NCBI GenBank assembly: GCA_021129655.1
Contig: JAJOLC010000017.1
Coordinates: forward strand, 1-33,887
Reading direction: 5' to 3'
Origin: Minisyncoccota bacterium
GTDB taxonomy: Bacteria > Patescibacteriota > Minisyncoccia > Phycocordibacterales > UBA918
DNA length: 33,887 nucleotides
Shown here one piece after another: positions 12,001 through 17,467 of the stretch (its first letter is position 1; each line of letters opens with the position of its first letter). Below the pieces are notes generated by a model, which saw only the letters and a list, made by a program, of their open reading frames with translations, was not told the origin of the DNA and ran no database searches. Made by a program: the position numbers and the translations under genes.

Positions 12001-12404
12001 TGATGACTCTACGAGCAATCGAAGTGAGTGGAGCGATTGACTACGGAGCACTGGCTGTAAATGCTGATACAGGGGCATTCAATGCTTCTACTACAATAGC
12101 TAATTTCGGTAACGTAGAGTCAAACCTTGAAATTACTGGTACAGACTTATCTGACGGTGTTACTTCAGTTATTCCAGCCCCGCAGCAAATATTTGCTACA
12201 TCCAGCTTCACATATTCGTCTTGCGGAGCGACTTGTGACCCACTTTCAAGCACTACACCAATAAGCCTAGATGTTGATCTGGCAAAACCAGCAGTCGATA
12301 CACCACCGGTCGAAGATGAAGTTTATTGGGGAATTGCGATTCCGTTCGGTACTAATAGTGCAGCTCACCAAGGAGTTAATATCTTTACGGCAGTTAGTCC
12401 GTAA
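1..12404 (+). CDS. Giant modular surface protein, 5'-truncated (DUF2341, lectin-like and beta-repeat modules)
   Basis: The reading frame is open from base 3 with no stop before the TTG at 36, so the true start and any signal peptide lie upstream; more than 4,130 residues are present. Visible modules in order: an FN3-like domain (to about nt 330); two related beta-sandwich segments, possibly H-type-lectin-like (330-1260); a discoidin-like sandwich (1330-1630); many 50-60-residue units of the pattern GGSF-N-GG-F-HN; a DUF2341 domain starting near WGYRKAVTI (3240-3540) followed by a LamG-type segment (3600-4200); three copies of a core with SQDH, WSYETDFDG and IRWDDS motifs; two carboxypeptidase-regulatory-like domains (ISGTVY, ISGNVY); a second DUF2341 (10158-10440); a YCFRV module; and a C-terminal module ending in YWGIAIP and NIFTAV. 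No LPXTG motif, dockerin or C-terminal helix is visible. An adhesin or surface-fibre role is inferred. The next gene starts 9 nt downstream. Confidence 0.9.
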   Translation, partial: PIFTFVTTDPQLDDLEYEISYGTDITFVSSTTINSTTTPADWANVTTPADIGPFNSGDTVSYTIPGGSALTDDTTYWWKVRAKDPNGANSWSPWSDADSFTIDTTTLVSTWFQTTQEQFEQGTLSGLVASTSDSVEVSTQVGEYGKVIVTDEDWSEITTQVQYNNPVVVASLRYSPTGDVQRSVRVRNKTGSTFEIKADDPNGLLSGTTTVDYMVMEAGTWTIEDASGGTQVIAGTYSDVTDVQGGNSYAASGYGADVTFSPAFSTPPAVIATVSTENDSSWVVAHLNDGNTRNNPPTVSAMGLYLGRSGLSAVHDPEDIDYVAFEPGHGTNNGGEFDADFGADAHNQAPATAEAFNAPFGAAPEVILTMQGAEQGGNGAWMSIYAASTMTGSNYFPVSDESGDRNHTLEPTLTISFENSSGILLRDQSSGGDLSGTIYSEPILFSDGAGPKFEQLLWTDDEVGTSTAVYQLQYFTSTSSWAFIPDVDLPNNSTGTTTSPIDLTGLNVSTYDTLRILATLQCASSNCPELDDWTIEWSEGVTMSGTLKQYDRSTNVAAGTVTVSINGGIPVPTGSVAAGVWSIDNVTAFEGDILTVFVDGANEANEAVAVFQYDGLGDITNVNMFEGHLSLTSDELSTTTMAELALGDNSVIGDEDVFFDVSGGDLTVCAVGSCEAANLYIDTGNIFIPASSTSQSLTTHDFLNYGTVELDGTTFRVSGSWDNQGSVSTDISSLIFTATSSAETVDDLAGTLPFYNLTFGETSGTATWTTKDPMDIDGDLAVTYGTLARASSTITAAKAIATGVNGYWTGISTTTFDGSGAANWSDANPTSQDIGRVLVDGAVRTVNVASDVRADSIVIGANDTLNGGGSYDIQIAGDFTNNNVFVPSTSRVVVLGDSTLSAITIGGSNLYALRASTTNGSVSFTDVSVSLLDNFELATGTVTLPTALLQVGGSFLNTGGDFAHNNAEVRFNGSGVEIIEQQGTNFLNAFYDVSFTGSGAWSFNDTIATTTNDFEIQSGAVTLPSSELTVGGLFSVSGSGVFIHNSGEVILLIQDGNTVLTNGSDFNDIRIRSEGGAGAWYDNNWGYRKAVTISASAVDATLTDFPVYVDVSDFDSGFFAEVTASGGDIRVTQGDGMTELAREIVSIDTGAETGELYFNANSISSTTNTTFYLYYGNSGASDYATTDPYGAENTWSNSYEGVWHMNDVGTTITDSTSGGYTGTKGGGSAAPTEVDSPHGKAQSFDGGDYIDLGDVLDVGSNSWTIDVWYSPTAVGVSRAGILYNKENSYEASAGGNNSQYAWRPAWAWYGAGTFTTSINNWYFHSVTFDHITQRLYKDGSEVFSRAQTGNVGSNTERLQFGARGNTGHTSLFTGEMDEVRMSSAARSPSWLKSTHINFATTSDFYSISTSESAFVRTFSDVNTSVLGNFVIESGEVVFPTGVLSVGGSFDNDGTFNSNSGTVEFDSIAGAETIAVGSSTFATLAFDSSAGDFTIIENATATVAVELTDASSFTLNSGFVLESIGTFYTELANATTTWTGSTLRLSSGTDYAINSKTNSGDTYAILYLTDDTDISIWNSTAGTYATNDTASIYSQDHAATDGDLYVFGDYVRALGTEHWSYETDFDGADLVASSTERQVNVRVVSGGSVTASSSILSIAGSSTATTTIDSQSGTFTLLAQTATVTASYFEMTGTDADGFNLTSSSTVTLLDNALFTIGAGVSAITVDATTIDTSPGAQFFNTDFVTGGGSANVTLSGGPTSYWWFRDGAGDRYGEAFDNADGDPGSIRWDDSSYTINISGTVYSDDGATVMGGPTCDGLTTNVRIVVDGGVYTDSASCSGVDGSYSFAGVAYVGDPNIVVYLNTNGGENGTVVTKTPTADVTDLDIYADRVMTRHEDTAPLTIADMVSYDETDDTDIKFVAATGTPDTLIVRQDTELIVASSTIFSPGGNLTLESNGSGNAWDGSLHIDDGATFTAAGTEAHLIGGSFFNDINSSFTAASSTFEFTATTSGKGITNADAGTLDFNEVQFTGVGGGWNITADIKAESDVTVATGTVTGTGDITMTYGAITGNGLLSMGGGTTTILTSTTLGGSSAWTFYDLVLGDGATISTTTRSDNATTTISGQLVIEGAHYLDTGSSVWSLAGTGDVIVENGTILEDTSTFVYSGGTGSNVLSTNYYNLQFAAAAGTPTYTFPVLGVLVNNNFNVLGSVTTTADINSNDTVVAVLGDVNIGVNGVLLASNNTALTVSGSYDNDGTFTSNAGEIVFDSVDAYTIAAGSSSLADVTLNGAGAVTITENATSTGLFTIASASDFTQQAATVLAIGGQLDIQSATTDWLGSTLSLYGGGDYLVNPKTVVEEFENIVVGANTEIRLWNTTATTTTVDAAGSLYSQDHNNIAGDLYIFGLYQEETRADYWSYETDFDGVDLSGGSERQADIYLESSASATWTGGSLSVIGSSTASSTVQNQGSGTYSLTIGGTATTDWDYLSVRDIDSNGITFTGTPTVTGFNRADLLVEINSASAMTVGGTAINASPARTFTGVIINDDIAVTGAVNVTATGTSISGWRFTAHTGDVSGEAFDSDPAGDPGYVIWDDSAAIISISGNVYESDTSSVSSACDDSTTNIVLSIAGSIAQNASSSCSSADGSYSISGVSFGSLDELMIYIDGNAAKGVVVTKDPVSSISDMNIYENHVIVRHENTAAISIADMSIWDSSDDADIQYTAVTGSPDTITLPADTKLIVWTNKEFEPLGDVVLAGGGAGAAYDGTLELLVNAIWTGQGTEALSVGGSMTLGAGATFAASNGTTTFTTTGAARIIDTNEDAFNNVAFTGSGSWTMADTNANINGDAEISSGVLTLSTGTSTFGGSFINLGGSFNASNGLAFFVGSSETVTMGGSDLAEVEFAGGDYVFSDTNATTTESFTISSGDVTLPSGIMSVAGDFQNTGGTFTHNTSELVLTNAVSGTVLASSSDLYAVTFNGGGSYIFDDENLTLLDSLFILNGTTTLASGTLAIGGSFDSTGGTFIHSSGTVLFNSGDAGEFIDADTSHFYNVQISSPAGGYTLLSDATTTNNFVLASAGDFTAQTGSVLVVNGVFQNTVSGANTTWLGSTLKLDGVNAYTVNTKISGDDRYDTLIVGDDSDIRLWNSSATTTSVASSSSLYSQDHAAVDGDLYIYGDFAIATTSEYWSYASDFDGASLTGGSRRAVTVSLASYATTTVTTAGSLAILGEAGATTTIQNQGAGNYTFIVDDGSLNMEYYALRDMDINGLNLSGSPVITSLSYGDYELSVDTGSLITLEQLTLDSNPSFTILNTRFATSAPATTGTNVNLSATTTNSWTFRNEYGPLSGEDYDIDGDTNCDSIRWDDSSCLLTEQTEYRWRYDDGGIDVPDGEWLNASWAKRTRVRVANNDNVAYSNAVTLVTVAYDSDMQADFDDLRFTSSDGVTAIDFWVEKFTSSISADVWVEVPALAADDAESLFMYYGNVGAASISSSTAVMIVVDDFEDNNITEYSGDTSLLTTAAASAYGGSYGLELTSGNEGTRLTDGIARFGQTSTTSQGETIRYKQYVDTGSGSSDEACTMFGVQLPVTANQNYGVCLELFGTDRISLVKDVESTDTYGGVSVLASSTLTYSTGWYEVEIDWLTDNTIFVSLYDNTDTLVATTTATDSTYTSGGFGFTSWGQNGGWDSFTSRTYMETDPTIFLGAEQIGGGATYAAAQNTQSPNFQVGDVARLRLAIENTGLDITGQLFALEYAAKGVAPSCAAVDPGNYVAVPVDASCGVNAICMATSTSVANGVATTDLLDVNRNTFTAGEFVEDPSNQTSGIDVNQNFYTELEYAISVTANASDQSYCFRVTDNGSAYDSYVNVPEITLKFDPVMSAITFNEGNDITLLPGATTTVYATGTATDLNGYADLTYASSTMYRSGVAGGAACSADNNDCYISTTASTCSFTNCSGNSCTVECYADIYFHADPTDTGSTYDGQEWLAFVEVEDSAAGYDFASAIGIELMTLRAIEVSGAIDYGALAVNADTGAFNASTTIANFGNVESNLEITGTDLSDGVTSVIPAPQQIFATSSFTYSSCGATCDPLSSTTPISLDVDLAKPAVDTPPVEDEVYWGIAIPFGTNSAAHQGVNIFTAVSP
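4336..5390 (+). repeat. Core module copy 1 of the giant protein
   Basis: First of three protein-level repeats of about 350 residues. Landmarks are ENATATVAVE, a TTWTGSTL motif, the SIWNSTAG anchor (tgg at 4728), SQDH, WSYETDFDG and the closing GSIRWDDSS. A carboxypeptidase-regulatory-like domain follows. Boundaries are approximate. DNA identity to the other copies is low by eye, so the duplication is old. Confidence 0.75.
6730..7785 (+). repeat. Core module copy 2 of the giant protein
   Basis: Second copy with the same landmark order: ENATSTGLFT, TTDWLGSTL, RLWNTTA (tgg at 7116), SQDH, WSYETDFDG, then a GE-D-DPG-IWDDS closing motif. The WN anchor lies 2,388 bp after that of copy 1. A second carboxypeptidase-regulatory-like domain (ISGNVY) follows. 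Boundaries are approximate. Confidence 0.75.
9030..10092 (+). repeat. Core module copy 3 of the giant protein
   Basis: Third copy: SDATTTNNFV, TTWLGSTLKL, RLWNSSA (tgg at 9420), SQDH, WSYASDFDG and SIRWDDSSC. The WN anchor lies 2,304 bp after copy 2. Unlike copies 1 and 2 it is not followed by the ISG-VY domain but by a YRWRYDDG module that carries the second DUF2341 segment. Boundaries are approximate. Confidence 0.75.
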
Positions 12405-12413
12405 GTTGATGAT

Positions 12414-13976
12414 ATGATTACCTTAATGTTTAGAAGCGTTCTTGCTACCTTGGTCCTGTCACTAGTATTTGGTAGTTTTGGTGTTGTTAATGCTGCTGAC
12501 CAGGAAGCACCAGTTATTAGTGGAGTCCAAATTTCTGAAGTGTCAGAATCTAGCGTAACGGTGTCCTGGACTACTGATGAAAATTCAGACTCTGCAGTAA
12601 ACTATGGTCTTCAGCCCGATTATGGAATAGTTCGTATTCCTGTAGCTGAGCGGACTACCCACTCAATTACGCTAGATGACCTTGAGCCAGGTAGGGTGTA
12701 TTACTTTCGAGTAGTATCGGCTGACGATAATGGTAATCAGGGTATCTCAGCTGATTACCGAGTTCAAACCTCGGGGACACCCCAAACAGGTGATGGTAGT
12801 GCCGATGGAAACTCGTCAGCTCAAGGTGATGGCGCAGGGGCAGCGGCTGGTGACAATGCTGGTCAGGGGCAGCAGGCTACTCAATCAACTTCTCAGTCTG
12901 AATCTCAAACTGAGTCACAGGCAACTCAGGAAATTGTCGAACAAATCAATCAGATAACCAATCCTCAACAGCTGAAGGAGATTTTGAATGAAACAGTCAA
13001 GGCTGTGAAGGGTATTACGGAAGATCTCACAATTGTTGGTCCGCCGACAGTAATTCCAGAGACAACTACAGCAATTGTGAAATGGACCACCGACCGTGAA
13101 GCTTCATCAGAAGTTGTTTTCTCACCAGAAAATGGTTTCGATGGTACGAATTACGCATTTTCTCAGCAATCTACAGGAGGTAATACTACAGATCACGAAA
13201 TTCAACTTATTGGTCTTAATCCTTTTACTAATTACAATTTCAAGGTTATTTCGACAGATACTTTCGGTATTACTGGCACAAGTCGTAATTTCACTTTTCA
13301 AACAAAGGCCACTGCCCCAGGTATTCGTAACTTGAGAGTAGTAAAAGTAGAAGAGAATGCCGCTACTCTGGCCTGGGACACCAATGTACCAGCCAAGGCA
13401 TTGGTTGAATACCAAGACCTCACTACCGGCGCACAAAACTCAGTTGGACGACCAACTCTTTCAACTACTCATCAAATGCGTTTAGCTGACCTTACTTTAG
13501 GTACTCGTTACGTTGCTTTTGTGACAGCAGAAAACTCTGGCGGAGATAGAATCAGAAGTCAGCCAATCCAGTTTATTACGGTGCGAGATATCGCAGCACC
13601 TATTATTACAAATGTGACCAACGAGTCTACATTGTTCCCGGGTGGTGAGTCTCGGGTTCAGACTATTGTTGAATGGGATACTGATGAACCTTCAAGTTGC
13701 CTCATGACATATCAAGAAGGTGTGGCTGGAGGTACTGATCCATTTACTATTGAAAGAGAGCAGGTTTCGTATGTTCAAAGTCACGTAGAGGTGATTGTCG
13801 ATTTTGCTCCCGGTACTGTTTATCAGTTCTATGTTACTTGTACCGATGAGGCAGGGAACAGTCTCCAATCTGAAAACTTCGTACTCTTTACACCAATCCA
13901 GGAAAAGAACATCATCGATTTGATTCTAGAGAACTTTGAAAGTACGTTTGGTTGGGTTAAGAATATTGGAGCCTAG
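12414..13976 (+). CDS. Exported four-FN3-domain protein
   Basis: A 520-residue protein with an N-terminal hydrophobic segment and a likely signal-peptidase site after VNA (about residue 27). Four fibronectin type III-like domains follow, each starting with an APxI- or PP-type strand and carrying WTTD or WDTD plus a Y-F-V closing strand: about residues 30-118, 205-300, 300-390 and 395-495. The first is separated from the rest by a Gln/Ser/Gly-rich, partly helical linker (about 120-205). The C-terminal 25 residues look amphipathic, with no clear membrane helix. ATG 12414 lies 9 nt after the giant gene's stop and lacks a clear Shine-Dalgarno site, so co-transcription with the giant gene is likely. 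An ATG at 12426 is an alternative start. FN3 domains suggest a spacer or adhesive role; no catalytic residues are apparent. Confidence 0.88.
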   Translation: MITLMFRSVLATLVLSLVFGSFGVVNAADQEAPVISGVQISEVSESSVTVSWTTDENSDSAVNYGLQPDYGIVRIPVAERTTHSITLDDLEPGRVYYFRVVSADDNGNQGISADYRVQTSGTPQTGDGSADGNSSAQGDGAGAAAGDNAGQGQQATQSTSQSESQTESQATQEIVEQINQITNPQQLKEILNETVKAVKGITEDLTIVGPPTVIPETTTAIVKWTTDREASSEVVFSPENGFDGTNYAFSQQSTGGNTTDHEIQLIGLNPFTNYNFKVISTDTFGITGTSRNFTFQTKATAPGIRNLRVVKVEENAATLAWDTNVPAKALVEYQDLTTGAQNSVGRPTLSTTHQMRLADLTLGTRYVAFVTAENSGGDRIRSQPIQFITVRDIAAPIITNVTNESTLFPGGESRVQTIVEWDTDEPSSCLMTYQEGVAGGTDPFTIEREQVSYVQSHVEVIVDFAPGTVYQFYVTCTDEAGNSLQSENFVLFTPIQEKNIIDLILENFESTFGWVKNIGA

Positions 13977-14084
13977 TTATAAAGATCTAAGCTTACCTGT
14001 AAATTATGACTGGGTAGAGAAAATGAGACATGATTCAAATGCTCATTAAAAAAGGTCTTATTCAATGAATTCTGAGGCATAAAA

Positions 14085-14110
14085 AAAGACCACCCGGGAG
14101 GGTGGTCTTT
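14085..14110 (-). terminator. Rho-independent terminator, mainly minus strand
   Basis: A perfect 11-bp stem (AAAGACCACCC with GGGTGGTCTTT) closes a GGGA loop. On the minus strand it is followed by a run of T (A-run 14081-14087 on plus), just past the stop of the minus-strand membrane protein. It may also stop plus-strand transcripts from the FN3 gene, though the T tract on that side is only three bases. Confidence 0.85.
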
Positions 14111-14120
14111 ACGTAATGAA

Positions 14121-14657
14121 CTATTGGTTCTGTATAGCTACTTTTGCGTCAAAATTATTAACTTGTTGCTTAAGGACTTCATTAGGATGAAGTGGAGTTA
14201 CTGCGAGAAAAAAATCTCCTATAATTTCAAATGAAATATATAAGGCCCCTATAAGTATGGCTGGAGTACCAAGTGCAAAATACCAAACGAAAGTAACGGT
14301 TGAATGTAATGCTACTGATACAAGTAAATCCTTAAGAATTCGTATTTCAACCGGATTTCTGCATCCTTGCCTAATAGCTTCGTAGGTTATAGCTTCAACG
14401 AATTTAATATAAAAATTTCTAAGAAGATATGATGACTCTGCAATAATTGGTGTGACCAATATAGTGATTACTACTCCAGATTCAGAAATCTTATCTAGAA
14501 GTATCAGAAGCAGTAAAGCAAATGATAGGCTGATGTACAGCTTGTACCTGCTTATTATTCTGACTAGCCAAAAATTATCTCTATCATAATTAATTTGGAA
14601 CCAGTGTGTTACTGTCTCACATTTTTCCAAGAACAAATAAATTTTTTCTTTAAACAT
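14121..14657 (-). CDS. Small four-helix integral membrane protein of unknown function
   Basis: A 178-residue protein, the only clear minus-strand gene in the window. I chose the ATG at 14657 because GGGGAGG lies 4-5 nt upstream; the frame stays open to a TTG at 14684 that has no such site. Four hydrophobic segments are visible: one after RYKLYIS, one starting GVVITILV, one in SVALHSTVTFVWYFALG and one in PAILIGALYISFEIIG. The loop between helices 2 and 3 is charged (EAIRQGCRNPVEIRILKD). The region around helices 3-4 weakly resembles small DUF2061-type membrane proteins, but I would not assign that family. It has its own terminator and differs from its neighbours in orientation and in lacking surface-protein composition, so it looks functionally separate from the surface locus. 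Confidence 0.7.
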   Translation of the reverse strand: MFKEKIYLFLEKCETVTHWFQINYDRDNFWLVRIISRYKLYISLSFALLLLILLDKISESGVVITILVTPIIAESSYLLRNFYIKFVEAITYEAIRQGCRNPVEIRILKDLLVSVALHSTVTFVWYFALGTPAILIGALYISFEIIGDFFLAVTPLHPNEVLKQQVNNFDAKVAIQNQ

Positions 14658-14789
14658 AACGCCTCCCCAGACGAAATATGCCAAAATTAGCTATTACAAT
14701 AATAACATACATGGATAGTTTGTTAATGCTATTTTGCGTGTTTATTACGGGTTGGGGATAGGTGTGACGTATGCTTAACGGTAAGGTGT

Positions 14790-14795
14790 CATAAT
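14790..14795 (+). promoter_or_regulatory. -10 box (CATAAT) for the ABC transporter genes, near-leaderless
   Basis: CATAAT ends 7 nt before the ATG at 14803, so transcription would start at or within a base or two of the start codon. The 11-nt string GTGTCATAATA (14786-14796) is repeated exactly before the permease gene. No convincing -35 box is seen. Confidence 0.55.
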
Positions 14796-14802
14796 ACACA
14801 CA

Positions 14803-16125
14803 ATGGCAAAACCGCTCATTGTGTGTCGGGATTTATCTATTATCTATAACCAGGGTAAACCGAACGAATTTAAGGCTCTTTCCGGCGTAAGTACCGATAT
14901 TTTTGAGGGTGAATACATCATTCTCTTTGGTGCATCAGGTTCAGGAAAGTCTACTCTCATGTATTCAATTCAAGGTTCTTTGCCACCTGGTGAAGGAACT
15001 TTGTTGATTAAAGGAGATGATATTTATTCGTATCCACCATCTGAGCGAGTTTACTTTCAGCGTTACGTGATGGGAATTATCTTCCAGCAGTTTAACTTGA
15101 TACCTTCTTTGACAGTGCTGGATAATGTAGCCTTACCGATGATTTTTTGTGATGCTGACAAAGCAACTCGTGATCGTCGAGCACAGTCTCTCTTGGATAG
15201 GTTTGGCGTAGGGCATGTGTCGCACAAAATTACTCCCATGCTTTCTGGTGGGCAGCAACAACGTGTATCGGTGTCTCGGTCAATGGTTAATGACCCGAAG
15301 ATTTTGCTGGCTGATGAACCGACTGGTAACCTCGACTCCGTATCAACTCAGCAGGTGATGGACAAGATTGACGAAATTAATACTTTCGATAGGCGGACAG
15401 TTATTATGGTGTCCCACAACGCAGCTCACCTTAGTTACGCTCATCGAGTGTATTACTTGAAGGACGGTAGGGTAGTGCGTGAAGTCGTTAATCCGCAAAG
15501 AAAACAGATAAAGCCAGTACGAGAAGGGGAGACGATTGTGACAGAGCTTGAGGAGTTAGCTCGGCTGTTCCCTTATGATTCAATCGAAACCTTGCGCGTG
15601 AAAAGTCTGGTTAATTTCCTAACTCAGGACTATTCATTCAGCCAACTAACCAGACTCGAACACGCATCTTCCTTGTTTTTACAAGGACGCATGGAAAGAG
15701 AAGCTTATATCAAGAGTCTAATTCTACCAATCGAGAGAGGCGGTATAGAGATTGGTGAAAAAGAGGCTAGACGAATGGCTGGCGTGGCTGACAAAATGAT
15801 TAGCCGCTCAGATGATATTAGACGTTTCCGGGCCAAAAAAGATAACGACGGAGTATTCTTCAGTCAGCATAAATTAGCAGAGAGACTGAAGGAGTATTTG
15901 GTAAAAGAGTACAATATCAGTCTTTCAAAGGAACAAAATACCAATATGGTGGAGAGTATCGCTGATCGAGTTACTGGAGTGGTTGATGATAATGAGATGA
16001 ATAAACGAATGATGAAAGGTATTCGCGCTGGCGGTCTTGCTTTCAGTGAAAAAGAGGCTGATCAAGTGTCCCGTTATTTTGAAAAATTAATCGCTCAGGG
16101 GGTAGATGTGAGTTATAAGAGTTAA
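14803..16125 (+). CDS. MacB/LolD-type ABC transporter ATP-binding protein with duplicated C-terminal extension
   Basis: A 440-residue protein; the first ~235 residues are a standard ABC ATPase. Walker A is GASGSGKST (43-51), the Q-loop is in FQQFNLIPS, the signature is LSGGQQQRV (about 147), Walker B is [12 protein letters not shown] (about 167-178) and the switch histidine is in MVSHN (about 204). The pattern fits the MacB/LolD/FtsE group that drives FtsX-like permeases. MacB or LolD ATPases are usually about 220-250 residues; the extra ~200 residues are charged, helical and seem duplicated, with [10 protein letters not shown] and [10 protein letters not shown] each in a similar context. The adjacent permease supports a two-gene transporter. 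The substrate is unknown; export of surface proteins or lipids, or regulation of wall enzymes as in FtsEX, are all possible. Confidence 0.92.
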   Translation: MAKPLIVCRDLSIIYNQGKPNEFKALSGVSTDIFEGEYIILFGASGSGKSTLMYSIQGSLPPGEGTLLIKGDDIYSYPPSERVYFQRYVMGIIFQQFNLIPSLTVLDNVALPMIFCDADKATRDRRAQSLLDRFGVGHVSHKITPMLSGGQQQRVSVSRSMVNDPKILLADEPTGNLDSVSTQQVMDKIDEINTFDRRTVIMVSHNAAHLSYAHRVYYLKDGRVVREVVNPQRKQIKPVREGETIVTELEELARLFPYDSIETLRVKSLVNFLTQDYSFSQLTRLEHASSLFLQGRMEREAYIKSLILPIERGGIEIGEKEARRMAGVADKMISRSDDIRRFRAKKDNDGVFFSQHKLAERLKEYLVKEYNISLSKEQNTNMVESIADRVTGVVDDNEMNKRMMKGIRAGGLAFSEKEADQVSRYFEKLIAQGVDVSYKS

Positions 16126-16139
16126 TCGTATGGCTGTGT

Positions 16140-16145
16140 CATAAT
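16140..16145 (+). promoter_or_regulatory. -10 box (CATAAT) for the permease gene, near-leaderless
   Basis: CATAAT ends 8 nt before the GTG at 16154, within the 28-nt gap after the ATPase gene. It lies in the same 11-nt string GTGTCATAATA (16136-16146) as the upstream gene's box, so the permease may have its own leaderless transcript as well as read-through from the ATPase gene. Confidence 0.5.
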
Positions 16146-16153
16146 ATATAAAC

Positions 16154-17368
16154 GTGAGAATTCAAGATTTAGCACAATTGTCGACCAGAATGTTTAAGAC
16201 CAATCCATTACGTACCTGGCTGACGATTTTGGGTATGGGTGTAGGAACTGGAGCGGTAGTAGTTCTGGTGGGTCTAGGTTTTGGGTTGCAGCAGATTATT
16301 CTTGAGCAAATTGTGTTCGGAGAAACTCTCCTTTCGCTAGGCGTCTCTTCTACTGGAGCACAAGGTTTGCGTCTAACTCCTGAAACAGTAACTGATTTTG
16401 AAGATAATGATAATGTTCTTGACGCTGCACCAATGGCTCGTTTTCCGGCACTGGTCACCTATAAAGGACTCACCGGTAACGTGTTTGTTCAAGGTGTCGA
16501 ACCCCCTTATCTACGATATGCTGGAGTCGTTGCTTTGGCCGGTGAAGTTTTTCTTGAGGAAGATATAGATGACACAAATTCCCTTATGCTTTCTCCCGCA
16601 ACCCTAAAGCTTTTTGGTATTCCAGATGAAGAGATGGATAATTTTATCGGTGAAAAGGTAGCTTTGAGATTACTAGTGCCAGCTGATGACGGTACTGAAG
16701 ATGTAAATGAGATTATTATCGACAAGGAATACATAGTGCGAGGAATCACTAAAGAGGAAGGAGTTCTAAATGCTATGATGATGCTTCCTGAGCTACGTAA
16801 CTACGTAGGTATTGAAGAGTACGAGCGTATTCAAGTGCGAGTGACTTCCAACGAAACTCTCCCAATTGTAGAAAATGAACTTATCGAGGCAGGGTATAGA
16901 GTGTCAGCTTTATCAAAGACTGTAGAACAAGCTTCAAAAATCTTCCAAGGTATTCAGGCCGTATTGGCTACCTTCGGTGGTATTGCGCTCATTGTGTCTG
17001 CGATAGGGATGTTTAATACCATGACAGTGACTCTGCTTGAGCGTACTAAGGAAATTGGAATTATGCGTACAATTGGAGCATCGCCGAACGACGTTAAATA
17101 TCTCTTTGTGTCTGAATCAGTAATTGTAGGATTTCTTGGGGGAGTAACAGGCATTATGATGGGTGTAGCTTTAGGTATGTCTGTTAATCTATTTTTGAAT
17201 ATTGTAGCCAGCCAGTTTGGGGGCCAATCTGTTAGTTTGTTCTCATTTCCACTAGACTTCCTTGCTTTTATAACCTTGTTCTCTGCAGCAGTGGGCTACT
17301 TAACTGGAATTTTTCCAGCTCGACGAGCCTCAACTCTGAACCCTTTGGACGCAATTCGATACGAATAG
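16154..17368 (+). CDS. MacB/FtsX-type ABC transporter permease
   Basis: A 404-residue protein starting with GTG. It has the MacB arrangement: an N-terminal membrane helix after NPLRTWLTILGMGVG, a large extracytoplasmic (MacB_PCD-like) domain at about 50-260, then three C-terminal helices of the FtsX core. Family motifs include FNTMTVTLLERTKEIGIMRT, IGASPNDV in the coupling region, and a C-terminal PARRASTLNPLDAIRYE. Length matches MacB-type permeases that lack a fused ATPase. It lies 28 nt after its ATPase partner. In didermic bacteria MacB works with an outer-membrane channel; none is encoded here, so a monoderm-type exporter or mechanotransmission role is inferred. The substrate is unknown. 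Confidence 0.93.
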   Translation: MRIQDLAQLSTRMFKTNPLRTWLTILGMGVGTGAVVVLVGLGFGLQQIILEQIVFGETLLSLGVSSTGAQGLRLTPETVTDFEDNDNVLDAAPMARFPALVTYKGLTGNVFVQGVEPPYLRYAGVVALAGEVFLEEDIDDTNSLMLSPATLKLFGIPDEEMDNFIGEKVALRLLVPADDGTEDVNEIIIDKEYIVRGITKEEGVLNAMMMLPELRNYVGIEEYERIQVRVTSNETLPIVENELIEAGYRVSALSKTVEQASKIFQGIQAVLATFGGIALIVSAIGMFNTMTVTLLERTKEIGIMRTIGASPNDVKYLFVSESVIVGFLGGVTGIMMGVALGMSVNLFLNIVASQFGGQSVSLFSFPLDFLAFITLFSAAVGYLTGIFPARRASTLNPLDAIRYE

Positions 17369-17370
17369 GA

Positions 17371-17420
17371 AGAGTTATCCACAAGCTTTCAGTTTGTTGT
17401 GTATAACTCCAAATTTTTTT
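17371..17420 (+). terminator. Rho-independent terminator after the ABC genes
   Basis: Arms AGAGTTATCCACAA (17371-17384) and TTGTGTATAACTCC (17397-17410) pair at 12 of 14 positions and are followed by AAATTTTTTT (17411-17420). Both arms also match the DnaA-box consensus TTWTNCACA (see findings). Confidence 0.75.
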
Positions 17421-17432
17421 CTAAAGACTCGG

Positions 17433-17438
17433 TACAAT
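17433..17438 (+). promoter_or_regulatory. -10 box (TACAAT) for the 17468 gene
   Basis: TACAAT lies just after the terminator and 29 nt before the ATG, predicting a leader of about 23 nt without a Shine-Dalgarno site. The GTACAAT string recurs at 21848-21854 before the 22064 gene. Confidence 0.45.
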
Positions 17439-17467
17439 GTAATAAAGTTTGTTAGTTATTTATTGAT

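Noticed and set aside
1-12404. Sortase (LPXTG) or dockerin signal in the giant protein
   Set aside because: No LPXTG-helix-basic tail at the C-terminus; Asp-rich loops such as ADPTDTGSTYDG do not follow the paired DxNxDG pattern.
13977-14084. Small RNA or tRNA between the FN3 gene and the terminator
   Set aside because: No cloverleaf or conserved tRNA boxes could be found by eye; only the terminator hairpin is supported.
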